A stretch of 61,110 bases of DNA from CALCNS01 sp964425745 (GTDB taxonomy: Bacteria; Bacillota; JAAYKD01), in NCBI GenBank assembly GCA_964425745.1, contig CAYRNW010000016.1, positions 1 through 61,110 on the forward strand, read 5' to 3'. Each line of letters begins with the position of its first letter. The stretch's first letter is position 1. Position numbers and translations under genes: made by a program. The notes beneath the pieces are model-generated. The model was not told where the DNA came from. It saw only the letters and a program-made list of their open reading frames with translations, and did no database searches. Shown here piece after piece: positions 9,112 through 16,637 of the stretch.

Positions 9112-11300
9112 GGAAGCGCCTCCTTCCAAAGGCTGTATAATTCTTCACAGGAAACATTAATTTTTGATTGATTTTGCTGGGAAATTTCTATGGTTTTCCC
9201 CTCAACGTTGCCGAGATATTGGATTGGGGTTGAGCTGTTCTTGATCCATTCTTCCCAGAGACTTTGTTTTTCTTGAGGGATGGTTACGATGATCCGTGAT
9301 TGACTTTCGCCGAACAGTAAAACATCACTGCGTAACGATTCTTCTAAATTTACCTTGGATCCTAAATTGCCGGTGATAGCCATTTCGGTTAAGGCAACTG
9401 CTAGACCACCTTCGGCACAATCGTGAGCTGCATTGACCAACCCATTGCGGATGCCTTTTAGCACGATTGCTTGCACAGATTTTTCTAAATCAAGATCTAA
9501 AACTGGGGTTTTTCCGGTGTTGAGGTGATGCACATGACTCAAATATTCGCTAGCACCCAATTCATCTTTGTTGATTCCAACCAGATAGATCGAGTCTCCT
9601 TCGTTTTTGAAAGACAGAGTCGTTGCATGGTTGATATCGGTTAATAAACCCATCATGCCAACAGTGGGGGTGGGGTAGACCGCCCCATGTTGATTTTCAT
9701 TGTAGAAAGAGACGTTGCCACCGGTTACAGGAGTTTCAAGGGCGCGGCAACTTTCGGCCATTCCTTCCACGGCTTCACGGAAGGTGTAAAAAACTTCAGG
9801 TTTTTCCGGGTTGCCAAAGTTTAGGCAATTGGTGATTGCCATGGGCTCAGCTCCGCTACAAACCACATTCCGAGCTGCCTCCGCTACTGCGATTTTCCCA
9901 CCCTCTCTTGGGTTTAGGTAGACATAGCGACTGTTGCAATCGAGAGACATCGCCAGTCCTTTTTGAGTACCTTTAATGCGCAACACAGCGGCATCACTAC
10001 CCGGGCGGGTTACAGTTGAGGTTCGTACCATATGATCATAATGACGATACACCCATTCTTTAGAACAAATATTGGGGGAGGTCATCATGTTTTTCAAGGC
10101 TTCGTTATAATCCTGAGGTTCCGGCAAAGATAGAGGATCAAACTTTTCAGTATCATCTAGGTATGCCGGACGCTTTGACTCTTTATAGTAGATTGGTGCT
10201 TCGTCGGTTAAAGCTTTGGCAGGGATGTGGCATACGATCTTTCCGTGTTCACGGACCGTCACATAACCGTCATCGGTGACTTGACCGATGACCGCGGCTT
10301 CTAAACCCCATTTGTCGAAGATGGCGGTAACTTCAGATTCGCGGCCCTTTTCCACTACGACCAGCATTCGTTCTTGTGATTCTGACAGTAATATTTCATA
10401 AGGTGTCATACCCTTTTCGCGTTGAGGTACTAGAGCAACATCATAATCGATACCACTATTTCCGCGAGCAGCCATTTCGCAGCTGGAAGAGGTGATACCC
10501 GCTGCACCCATGTCTTGAATCCCAACGACGGCATCGGTTTCCATGAGCTCCAAACAAGCCTCCAAGAGCAACTTCTCCATAAAAGGATCGCCAACTTGCA
10601 CAGCAGGTCGTTTATTTTCAGATTCTTCACTCAATTCTTCACTGGCAAAAGTCGCTCCGTGAATACCGTCTCGACCGGTACGGGCACCGACGGCCATGAC
10701 CGGATTGCCTTTGCCTTTAGCAATGCCTTTATGAATCTTGCCATTCTCAATTAAGCCAACACACATGGCATTGACCAAGGGGTTACCACTATAGGAGTCG
10801 TTAAACCAGGTTTCTCCGCCGACCGTGGGGATTCCCATGCAGTTGCCATAAGCGGCAATACCATCAACTACTCCGTTAAGCAGGTAACGAACTCTGGCAT
10901 TCTCTAAATTACCAAAACGCAAAGAATTCAAGCAGGCAATGGGACGAGCTCCCATGGTGAAAACATCGCGAATAATACCGCCGACTCCGGTTGCGGCTCC
11001 TTGAAAAGGTTCAATTGCGGAGGGATGATTATGACTTTCAACTTTGAAAGCGATTGCTTGTCCGTCGCCAATGTCTATGACACCGGCATTTTCACCGGGA
11101 CCTTGCAGAACGCGTTTGCCGGTGGTAGGGAAGAGGCGTAAAATCGGTTTAGAATTTTTATAAGAACAATGTTCACTCCACATGGCAGCAAACATCCCCA
11201 GTTCTGGCAGGGACGGTTCTCTTTTTAAAATGGATAAGACTTTTTCGTATTCGGAATCCGATAAACCCATTTCTTGCCAAGGTGTTTTGGTTGTTTTCAT
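9090..11300 (-). CDS. purL: FGAM synthase, small-type catalytic subunit II
   Basis: 736 residues, the short PurL that works with separate PurS and PurQ. It converts FGAR to FGAM using ATP and ammonia delivered by PurQ. Recognisable stretches include MWSEHCSYKNSKP near the N-terminus, KVESHNHPSAIEPFQGAATGVGG (ATP-site region), DMGAAGITSSSCEMA and HDCAEGGLAVALTEMA. The start overlaps purQ by 4 bases and the end overlaps purF by 22 bases, so synthesis of the three products is tightly coupled. Confidence 0.98.
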   Translation of the reverse strand: MKTTKTPWQEMGLSDSEYEKVLSILKREPSLPELGMFAAMWSEHCSYKNSKPILRLFPTTGKRVLQGPGENAGVIDIGDGQAIAFKVESHNHPSAIEPFQGAATGVGGIIRDVFTMGARPIACLNSLRFGNLENARVRYLLNGVVDGIAAYGNCMGIPTVGGETWFNDSYSGNPLVNAMCVGLIENGKIHKGIAKGKGNPVMAVGARTGRDGIHGATFASEELSEESENKRPAVQVGDPFMEKLLLEACLELMETDAVVGIQDMGAAGITSSSCEMAARGNSGIDYDVALVPQREKGMTPYEILLSESQERMLVVVEKGRESEVTAIFDKWGLEAAVIGQVTDDGYVTVREHGKIVCHIPAKALTDEAPIYYKESKRPAYLDDTEKFDPLSLPEPQDYNEALKNMMTSPNICSKEWVYRHYDHMVRTSTVTRPGSDAAVLRIKGTQKGLAMSLDCNSRYVYLNPREGGKIAVAEAARNVVCSGAEPMAITNCLNFGNPEKPEVFYTFREAVEGMAESCRALETPVTGGNVSFYNENQHGAVYPTPTVGMMGLLTDINHATTLSFKNEGDSIYLVGINKDELGASEYLSHVHHLNTGKTPVLDLDLEKSVQAIVLKGIRNGLVNAAHDCAEGGLAVALTEMAITGNLGSKVNLEESLRSDVLLFGESQSRIIVTIPQEKQSLWEEWIKNSSTPIQYLGNVEGKTIEISQQNQSKINVSCEELYSLWKEALPCILSKH

Positions 11301-11995
11301 AGTTGGTTCCTCCAGGTTTTCAGCATGGATTGAAAGAGTGCCAAGCCGTCGTCGCCACCCAAAATGACTTCAGACAAACGCTCCGGATGAGGCATCATTC
11401 CTAAAACATTTCCTTCTTCGTTAATGATGCCGGCAATATTATTAATAGCACCATTGGGATTGCTTTCTGGGGTTGGGTTGCCTTGGGCATCGCAATAACG
11501 GAATACAACTCGGTTTTCAGCTTCCAAGGCGGCAATGGTCTCGGGATCAGCATAATAATTTCCTTCTGCATGAGCAATGGGAATTCGCAAAACCTGATTT
11601 TTGGTGTAGAGAGAGGTATACATGGTTTGGTTGTTTTCAACCCGGATAAAGCGATCTTCGCAGATAAACTGCAGGCTTTGGTTGCGCAGAAGTACACCGG
11701 GAAGCAGACCACATTCTGTTAAGATCTGAAAGCCATTACAAATACCCAACACCGGCTTACCGGCTTTCGCATGAGCGATGACCGCATCCATAATCGGAGA
11801 AAATCGAGCAATTGCTCCACAGCGTAGGTAATCTCCATAGGAGAAGCCTCCCGGTAAGATCACAGCATCAAATTGGGAGAGGTCAGTATCTTTATGCCAA
11901 ACGGTGGTGACCGGTTCCTGCAGAACTTCTTTGATCACATGCACACAATCGACTTCACAATTGGAACCGGGAAAGAGAATGACAGCGAAATTCAT
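11297..11995 (-). CDS. purQ: FGAM synthase glutaminase subunit I
   Basis: 232 residues, a class I glutamine amidotransferase feeding ammonia to PurL. It starts MNFAVILFPGSNCEVDC. The oxyanion strand LPGGFSYGDYLRCGAIA precedes the nucleophile elbow PVLGICNGFQILTECGLLPG (Cys in GICNG), and the His/Glu pair is in MMPHPERLSE. It lies between purS (2-base gap) and purL (4-base overlap). Confidence 0.98.
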   Translation of the reverse strand: MNFAVILFPGSNCEVDCVHVIKEVLQEPVTTVWHKDTDLSQFDAVILPGGFSYGDYLRCGAIARFSPIMDAVIAHAKAGKPVLGICNGFQILTECGLLPGVLLRNQSLQFICEDRFIRVENNQTMYTSLYTKNQVLRIPIAHAEGNYYADPETIAALEAENRVVFRYCDAQGNPTPESNPNGAINNIAGIINEEGNVLGMMPHPERLSEVILGGDDGLALFQSMLKTWRNQL

Positions 11996-11997
11996 GT

Positions 11998-12249
11998 CTA
12001 AACCTCCGTTAGGGTGAGGGTGTAATCCTCCATGACCGGGTTGGTGAGCAATACTTGACAGAGATCTCTGACCATTTTTTCCGCAGCTGATGCATCGGCT
12101 GCCTCTACTACAACTTCCATGAATTTTCCGATACGTACGGATTCAACGGCAGTATAGTTGAGAGATTTCAGAGATTTTAATACAGCCGAACCTTGCGGAT
12201 CCAAAATGCTGGGGCGTAAAGTAATATTGAGTGAAGCTTTAAATTTCAT
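11998..12249 (-). CDS. purS: FGAM synthase subunit PurS
   Basis: 83 residues, the small structural subunit that bridges PurL and PurQ. The sequence MKFKASLNITLRPSILDPQG and the middle segment SLNYTAVESVRIGKF are typical of PurS. It precedes purQ by 2 bases and follows purB after an 18-base gap that contains its ribosome site. Confidence 0.97.
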   Translation of the reverse strand: MKFKASLNITLRPSILDPQGSAVLKSLKSLNYTAVESVRIGKFMEVVVEAADASAAEKMVRDLCQVLLTNPVMEDYTLTLTEV

Positions 12250-12267
12250 GATTTATTTCTCCCTTTC

Positions 12268-13563
12268 TTATAACAATCCCAGTTTTGCGAAAATGTCATT
12301 GACATGTTTCAAATGATGCTGAATATCGAAGCAATCATCCAGCTCTTCAGGAGTGAATCTTTCCATGACCAAGGATTCCTGCCCGATCAGTTCACGGAAT
12401 GGCTTTTCTTCTTCCCAAGCACGCATTGCGTTTTTTTGAACCAAATCATAGGCGGTTTCACGCAAGAGACCTTTTTCAACGAGACGCAATAAGACTTGTT
12501 GGCTATGGATTAAACCACGGCTCTTTTCAATGTTGCGTTGCATGTTAACGGGATACACAAAAAGGTCTTTGACAATCCCCGTAAATTTCACCAATATATA
12601 ATCCATGAGGATGGTGGTGTCGGGCAAAATGATGCGTTCTACCGATGAATGGGAGATATCGCGTTCGTGCCAAAGAGGGATATTTTCCAAGGAAGCCATG
12701 GCATTTCCACGCACAACACGGGCTAAGCCACTGACCTGCTCGCAGTTGACCGGATTTCTTTTATGCGGCATTGCGGAGGAGCCTTTTTGACCACTACGGA
12801 AGGGTTCTTCTACTTCACGGATCTCGGTTTTCTGTAAAGCGCGAATCTCCGTTGCATATTTATCTAAACAAGAGGCAATGATTGCTAAGGTCGTCATCAG
12901 TTCTGCGTGACGGTCTCGTTGCAAAATCTGCGTAGAAATCAAGGCAGGACGTAATTTCATTCCTTCACAAACATAGCGTTCCACGAAGGGGTCAACATTG
13001 GCATAAGTTCCGACAGCACCGGAGATTTTGCCTACAGATATTGTTTCTTTGGCATGAGCTAAGCGTTCGATGTTACGGCGGGTTTCACTATACCAAAGAG
13101 CTAGTTTTAACCCAAAAGTGGTCGGTTCAGCATGAACACCGTGAGTGCGCCCCATACAAACGGTATCTTTATAACGTACTGCTTGGCTACGTAACACTTC
13201 TGCAAACATGTCCAAATCTTCTTGAATGATGCTAACCGCTTCCTGCAAAACTGCAGAGAGTGCAGTATCTACGACATCGGTAGAGGTCAAACCGTAATGA
13301 AGAAATTTGGATTCTTCTCCTAAGTTTTCAGCAACACAACGCGTAAAAGCCACAACATCGTGGCGGGTCTGTTCTTCGATTTCTTCAATTCTGAGCACAT
13401 TGAATTTGGCATTTTTGCGTAACGCAACGGCTGCTTCACGGGGAACAACACCCAATTCTGCCCAAGCTTCTGTTGCTAAGATTTCTACGTCAAGCCATTT
13501 TTGAAAACGGTTTTCTTTGGACCAGAGAGATGCCATTTTGGGTCTGGAATAACGATCGATCAT
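12268..13563 (-). CDS. purB: Adenylosuccinate lyase
   Basis: 431 residues, of the PurB branch of the fumarase/aspartase superfamily. It splits SAICAR to AICAR plus fumarate and adenylosuccinate to AMP plus fumarate. Motifs include MGRTHGVHAEPTTFG, HYGLTSTDVVDTA and the superfamily signature GSSAMPHKRNPVNCE. It overlaps the purE stop by 4 bases (ATGA). In this operon it acts on SAICAR, although the gene for the SAICAR-forming enzyme, purC, is not nearby. Confidence 0.98.
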   Translation of the reverse strand: MIDRYSRPKMASLWSKENRFQKWLDVEILATEAWAELGVVPREAAVALRKNAKFNVLRIEEIEEQTRHDVVAFTRCVAENLGEESKFLHYGLTSTDVVDTALSAVLQEAVSIIQEDLDMFAEVLRSQAVRYKDTVCMGRTHGVHAEPTTFGLKLALWYSETRRNIERLAHAKETISVGKISGAVGTYANVDPFVERYVCEGMKLRPALISTQILQRDRHAELMTTLAIIASCLDKYATEIRALQKTEIREVEEPFRSGQKGSSAMPHKRNPVNCEQVSGLARVVRGNAMASLENIPLWHERDISHSSVERIILPDTTILMDYILVKFTGIVKDLFVYPVNMQRNIEKSRGLIHSQQVLLRLVEKGLLRETAYDLVQKNAMRAWEEEKPFRELIGQESLVMERFTPEELDDCFDIQHHLKHVNDIFAKLGLL

Positions 13564-14087
13564 TTGCTAACCATCCCTTTCTCCTGTAAATAAGCCGTAT
13601 AGCCTACTTTTTGCAGATGTTCATTCTTTTTGAGCACTTCTTTGGCTAAATTTAATTTATAGGAAGCAAAACGCGTTGCTAAGTCTGAATCGGTAAGAGA
13701 AAGGATTTGGATTGCTAAAAGAGCGGCGTTTTTGGTGCCATTGATCGCTACTGTAGCCACCGGAACACCCGTTGGCATTTGAACGATTGAATGTAATGCA
13801 TCGGCTCCTTGTAAAGGACCGGAAGCCAGAGGAACTCCAATCACTGGTAAAGGAGTGCTTCCGGCAATTACCCCCGGAAGATGTGCTGCCATACCGGCAG
13901 CTGCAACAACGACACCGAATTGGTTCTCAACTAATGATTTAGCTTTGTCAGTCACGAAATCAGTGCACCGATGTGCGGAAGCGATGGTCATTTCGTAAGG
14001 AACGCCAAATTCTTCTAATGTTTTAGCTGCGTTGCTCATAAAGGTTAAATCGGAGTCGCTACCCATAATCAACCAAACCTTTTTCAT
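13560..14087 (-). CDS. purE: N5-carboxyaminoimidazole ribonucleotide mutase, class I type
   Basis: 175 residues and first gene of the operon. MGSDSDLTFM, the ASAHRCTDF motif and AAGMAAHLPGVIAG are of the class I PurE kind, which isomerises N5-CAIR to CAIR. That activity normally depends on PurK, which is absent here, as in some other Clostridia. Direct carboxylation of AIR at high CO2 is an alternative route. The ATG at 14087 follows GGAGG-rich sequence and about 70 bases of leader after a consensus promoter. Confidence 0.96.
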   Translation of the reverse strand: MKKVWLIMGSDSDLTFMSNAAKTLEEFGVPYEMTIASAHRCTDFVTDKAKSLVENQFGVVVAAAGMAAHLPGVIAGSTPLPVIGVPLASGPLQGADALHSIVQMPTGVPVATVAINGTKNAALLAIQILSLTDSDLATRFASYKLNLAKEVLKKNEHLQKVGYTAYLQEKGMVSK

Positions 14088-14107
14088 TTTGCTTTTCCTC
14101 CTTATTG

Positions 14108-14149
14108 CGAACGTTCGAAGGGGTTAAACCCTAAAAACGTTCGTATATA
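14108..14149 (-). promoter_or_regulatory. PurBox-like operator dyad in the purE leader
   Basis: CGAACGTTCG (14108-14117) and AACGTTCG (14136-14143) form an 8-bp inverted repeat enclosing a smaller GGGTTAAACCC dyad (14121-14131). Both carry the CGAAC core of the Bacillus PurR box (AWWWCCGAACWWT). The minus-strand ATATACGAACGTT matches 11 of 13 positions. They lie just downstream of the pur promoter, a position suited to repression. The regulator is unidentified. Confidence 0.6.
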
Positions 14150-14164
14150 TAGCTTTACAAGAGC

Positions 14165-14193
14165 ATTATATCACGATTCATTCACCTTGTCAA
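14165..14193 (-). promoter_or_regulatory. Promoter of the purine operon
   Basis: On the minus strand TTGACA (14193-14188) and TATAAT (14170-14165) are separated by exactly 17 bases, a perfect sigma-A type consensus. Transcription should start near 14158, leaving a leader of about 70 bases before purE. Confidence 0.85.
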
Positions 14194-14198
14194 AGCAA

Positions 14199-14211
14199 AA
14201 ATACGAACAAT
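14199..14211 (+). promoter_or_regulatory. PurBox-like site upstream of the pur -35
   Basis: AAATACGAACAAT matches 12 of 13 positions of the Bacillus PurR box consensus AWWWCCGAACWWT (recalled consensus). It sits between the divergent pur and DUF2089 promoters, 6 bases from the pur -35. Confidence 0.6.
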
Positions 14212-14251
14212 GAATGATTGTAGATGATTATCAGATCTTGAAAAAAGTTCC

Positions 14252-14280
14252 TTGACAAATGATGAAAAAAAAGAGAGAAT
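14252..14280 (+). promoter_or_regulatory. Promoter of the DUF2089 gene
   Basis: A perfect TTGACA (14252-14257) lies 17 bases from a weak -10, GAGAAT (14275-14280). The weak -10 fits a low-level regulatory gene or an activated promoter. Confidence 0.5.
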
Positions 14281-14297
14281 TAGAAAGAAGAGTTTAG

Positions 14298-14308
14298 CCG
14301 AACTTCGG
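14298..14308 (+). promoter_or_regulatory. CCGAA-c-TTCGG dyad ahead of the DUF2089 gene
   Basis: A perfect 5-bp inverted repeat with one central base. It carries the same CGAAC core as the pur operator and lies between the DUF2089 promoter and its Shine-Dalgarno. It may be an operator shared with the divergent pur operon. Confidence 0.45.
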
Positions 14309-14322
14309 AAAGGATGGATTTT

Positions 14323-14703
14323 ATGAAGAGGAAAGTACTGGGACGATGTCCGGTATGCTACGAAGCATTATCGGTGACCCGACTCCATTGCAATAATTGT
14401 GGCACAACAATCGAAGGAGATTTCGATGTATGTAAATTTTGCCAGCTCAGTCCGGAGTTGAAAGAATTTATTGAGGTATTCATCCGCTCTCGGGGGAATA
14501 TTAAAGAAGTGGAACGAGAATTGGGGGTTTCTTACCCAACGGTTCGAAACCGATTGGATACCGTGATTGAGGCTTTGGGGTATACGGTGGATCGTCCCGA
14601 CAGCGAAGATCAAAAAGCGGCTCGTCGCCGGGCTATTTTAGAACAGTTAGGTAAAGGTGAGCTGTCCATGGAAGATGCTATGGAGAAGATCAAACAAATT
14701 TAA
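14323..14703 (+). CDS. DUF2089 family zinc-ribbon/HTH protein
   Basis: 126 residues from the ATG at 14323, chosen because AAAGG lies about 8 bases upstream; the ATG at 14314 directly abuts that sequence. A zinc ribbon (CPVC and CNNC near the N-terminus, then CKFC) is followed by a helix-turn-helix, VERELGVSYPTVRNRLDTVI, and a charged C-terminal helix (ARRRAILEQLGKGELSMEDAMEKIKQI). DUF2089 proteins are presumed DNA-binding regulators with no characterised target that I know of. It is divergent from purE across a 235-base region rich in CGAAC sites, so a role in pur control is a reasonable but untested idea. Confidence 0.88.
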   Translation: MKRKVLGRCPVCYEALSVTRLHCNNCGTTIEGDFDVCKFCQLSPELKEFIEVFIRSRGNIKEVERELGVSYPTVRNRLDTVIEALGYTVDRPDSEDQKAARRRAILEQLGKGELSMEDAMEKIKQI

Positions 14704-14710
14704 TTTAAAA

Positions 14711-14760
14711 CTTAAAAAGAAAGATGAACAATATTTGAATTGTTCATCTTTCTTTTTAAG
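14711..14760. terminator. Bidirectional terminator between DUF2089 gene and deoC
   Basis: Perfect 22-bp arms (14711-14732 and 14739-14760) with a 6-base loop. The arms begin with runs of A on the left and end with runs of T on the right, so it serves both convergent genes. The right arm includes the deoC stop codon. Confidence 0.92.
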
Positions 14761-15418
14761 AGTTCTCTTTTGCCGTTGATGTGGACAAAATTTTGGGTCC
14801 CGCACTTGCTCCGATGCGAGTGGCTCCGGCAGTAATCATGTTATGTGCATCTTCAAAGGTACGGATGCCTCCGGAAGCTTTGACCCCGAAATCAGGTCCC
14901 ACAGTTTTTCGCATTAAGGTGATGTGCTCAATCGTCGCTCCAGCGGTAGAAAACCCAGTGGAAGTTTTGACAAAATGGGCACCGGCTCGTTTTGCGCAAA
15001 GACAAGCTTCAATGATTTCTTCATGGGTTAGCAAACAGGTTTCCAAGATGACTTTTACAACAGCATTTCCGGCAACTGCACAAACTTCTGCAATATCTTG
15101 CTCAACATAAGACCATTGCCCCGCTTTCGCTGCACCAATGGCCATGACCATGTCTAATTCTTCTGCTCCATGTTCCAAAGCCAAGCGCGCTTCTTGTGCT
15201 TTTGCTTCAGTAAGGGTAGCTCCTAAAGGAAAACCGATTACGGTACATACTTTTACAGGGCTACTCTTCAGTATTTTTGCTGCAAGTTCAACAAACCTAG
15301 GGTTTACACACACCGATGCGAACTCAAAGTCCAAGGCTTCTTGGCATAATTTTTCGATTTGTGTGGAGGTGGCTTCCGGTTTCAATAAGGTATGATCGAT
15401 CATGGATGCAATATTCAT
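14756..15418 (-). CDS. deoC: Deoxyribose-phosphate aldolase
   Basis: 220 residues from the ATG at 15418 (MNIASMIDHTLLKPEAT), preceded by GAAGGAGG at 8 bases. An in-frame ATG 18 bases upstream lies inside that ribosome site. It cleaves 2-deoxyribose-5-phosphate to acetaldehyde and glyceraldehyde-3-phosphate. The Schiff-base lysine is in FGVKASGGIRT, and supporting segments are VCTVIGFPLGA, EELDMVMAIG and KVILETCLL. The class I aldolase barrel looks complete. It is monocistronic, so deoxynucleoside salvage partners must be elsewhere. Confidence 0.97.
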   Translation of the reverse strand: MNIASMIDHTLLKPEATSTQIEKLCQEALDFEFASVCVNPRFVELAAKILKSSPVKVCTVIGFPLGATLTEAKAQEARLALEHGAEELDMVMAIGAAKAGQWSYVEQDIAEVCAVAGNAVVKVILETCLLTHEEIIEACLCAKRAGAHFVKTSTGFSTAGATIEHITLMRKTVGPDFGVKASGGIRTFEDAHNMITAGATRIGASAGPKILSTSTAKENS

Positions 15419-15584
15419 AAAAAAAACCTCCTTCATGTTACTGGTATTATCTTATCATAAATCATGCTTGAAGAGAAGTAGGCAATCACCCTACACAAAA
15501 AAGAAGGATAAAACCACCATTGGTTCGAATTGACATACGATATGCGTTAGAAACTGAATTTAAAAAATTACGGAGGTACTGAAC

Positions 15585-16601
15585 TTGGAAGATAAAGCGA
15601 TAAAACCGGCAACTTTTAGCACAATTCGAGCATTATTGATTTTTGCTGCTTTGGCGATAGCCATTTCTTCATTTGTTTATATTGTAACAGATGGTGCACA
15701 TGTCCGACAACTCTTTGTTTCAACCGAAGGGGTTGCTGATATGAAAAAACCGAGTGATGCTGAAATCATATTGGAATATAAAACGGATGATTTTTATGCC
15801 TATTTTTTGAAGGACAAAAATGTCATAGAATCCTATTCAATGATCAAGAAATTGGGGTTATGGGTGTTTCATTATCCCTCCACGAAGAATCTACAAGGAA
15901 TTACATTGCGTGGAGAAGATCTTTATTTTTACCGTTCTGTATCGGCTGACCAAGGGATGTCGGTAAACTTATTAACCCCCCTTGGAGAGACGCTCATACC
16001 AGTCGCTCAAACCAAGATTCAAGTTGCAGCTGAAAGTCAAATTGCATTTGTATTTAAAATTGAGGATTACAGCAGTTCTGCAGGCGATTATCTGTTGCAA
16101 TTGCTTGATGATAACGGAAATGTTCTCACCTTGCCTGATGCAGGTCTACAGGAAGCCCGTTTTACAATGATTGAAGATGAGCAGAATTTAGCAGAATTTG
16201 CAAAGCGAAAGTATGTTGAGAAGTCTGGCGAAAATCAAGATTTATGGCCTCTTCTTGTTTTGGCAACCGAGACAAGCATTGCTGACAAAGCATTGCTTGA
16301 AGAAGAATTCGATTTTGAGGCTTTACCCTTTGCGGTGCAAATGATTTTGGCAGAAATCGATCAAGGATGGCATTTAACGATTTACAATAGTAAAGAATAC
16401 TATGTCTGGCGCGATCTGAAATCATACCAGGTTCTGTTACACACAGAAAAAGGATCGTTACTGATTGAAACTGAGCAAGATTATCGGCAAATTAATGGGG
16501 CGGAAGGGGTTCGCTCCTTAGCGGAAGGAATAAAAAAAGAAGTTTACCAACTGACTTCAGTTTCTGTTTTAGAGCCCCTTTTTGAAATCTTTAAACCTTA
16601 A
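15585..16601 (+). CDS. Membrane-anchored protein of unknown function
   Basis: 338 residues, starting at a TTG preceded by CGGAGG. I do not recognise a family. One N-terminal membrane helix (about residues 12-34) follows a short cytoplasmic tail. The remaining 300 residues, presumably outside the cell, are acidic and predicted to be mixed alpha/beta. They are rich in aromatic-flanked strands such as DDFYAYFLKD, LWVFHYPST and EDLYFYRS. There are no cysteine clusters, repeats or catalytic motifs. It stands alone between divergent deoC and a convergent carboxypeptidase gene, and ends in a strong shared terminator. Confidence 0.8.
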   Translation: MEDKAIKPATFSTIRALLIFAALAIAISSFVYIVTDGAHVRQLFVSTEGVADMKKPSDAEIILEYKTDDFYAYFLKDKNVIESYSMIKKLGLWVFHYPSTKNLQGITLRGEDLYFYRSVSADQGMSVNLLTPLGETLIPVAQTKIQVAAESQIAFVFKIEDYSSSAGDYLLQLLDDNGNVLTLPDAGLQEARFTMIEDEQNLAEFAKRKYVEKSGENQDLWPLLVLATETSIADKALLEEEFDFEALPFAVQMILAEIDQGWHLTIYNSKEYYVWRDLKSYQVLLHTEKGSLLIETEQDYRQINGAEGVRSLAEGIKKEVYQLTSVSVLEPLFEIFKP

Positions 16602-16637
16602 TTAAAAAAACCCGCCTCGGCGGGTTTTTTTAATTAA
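16598..16637. terminator. Strong bidirectional terminator
   Basis: A 19-bp perfect inverted repeat (TTAATTA7CCCGCC and its complement) with a two-base TC spacer. A and T runs flank the GC core. It contains the stop codons of both the unknown gene (plus) and the M14 peptidase gene (minus). Confidence 0.95.

Noticed and set aside
14088..14158. Purine riboswitch in the purE leader
   Set aside because: The leader is only about 70 bases, with none of the conserved loop sequences of guanine or adenine riboswitches. The dyads are better explained as protein-binding sites.
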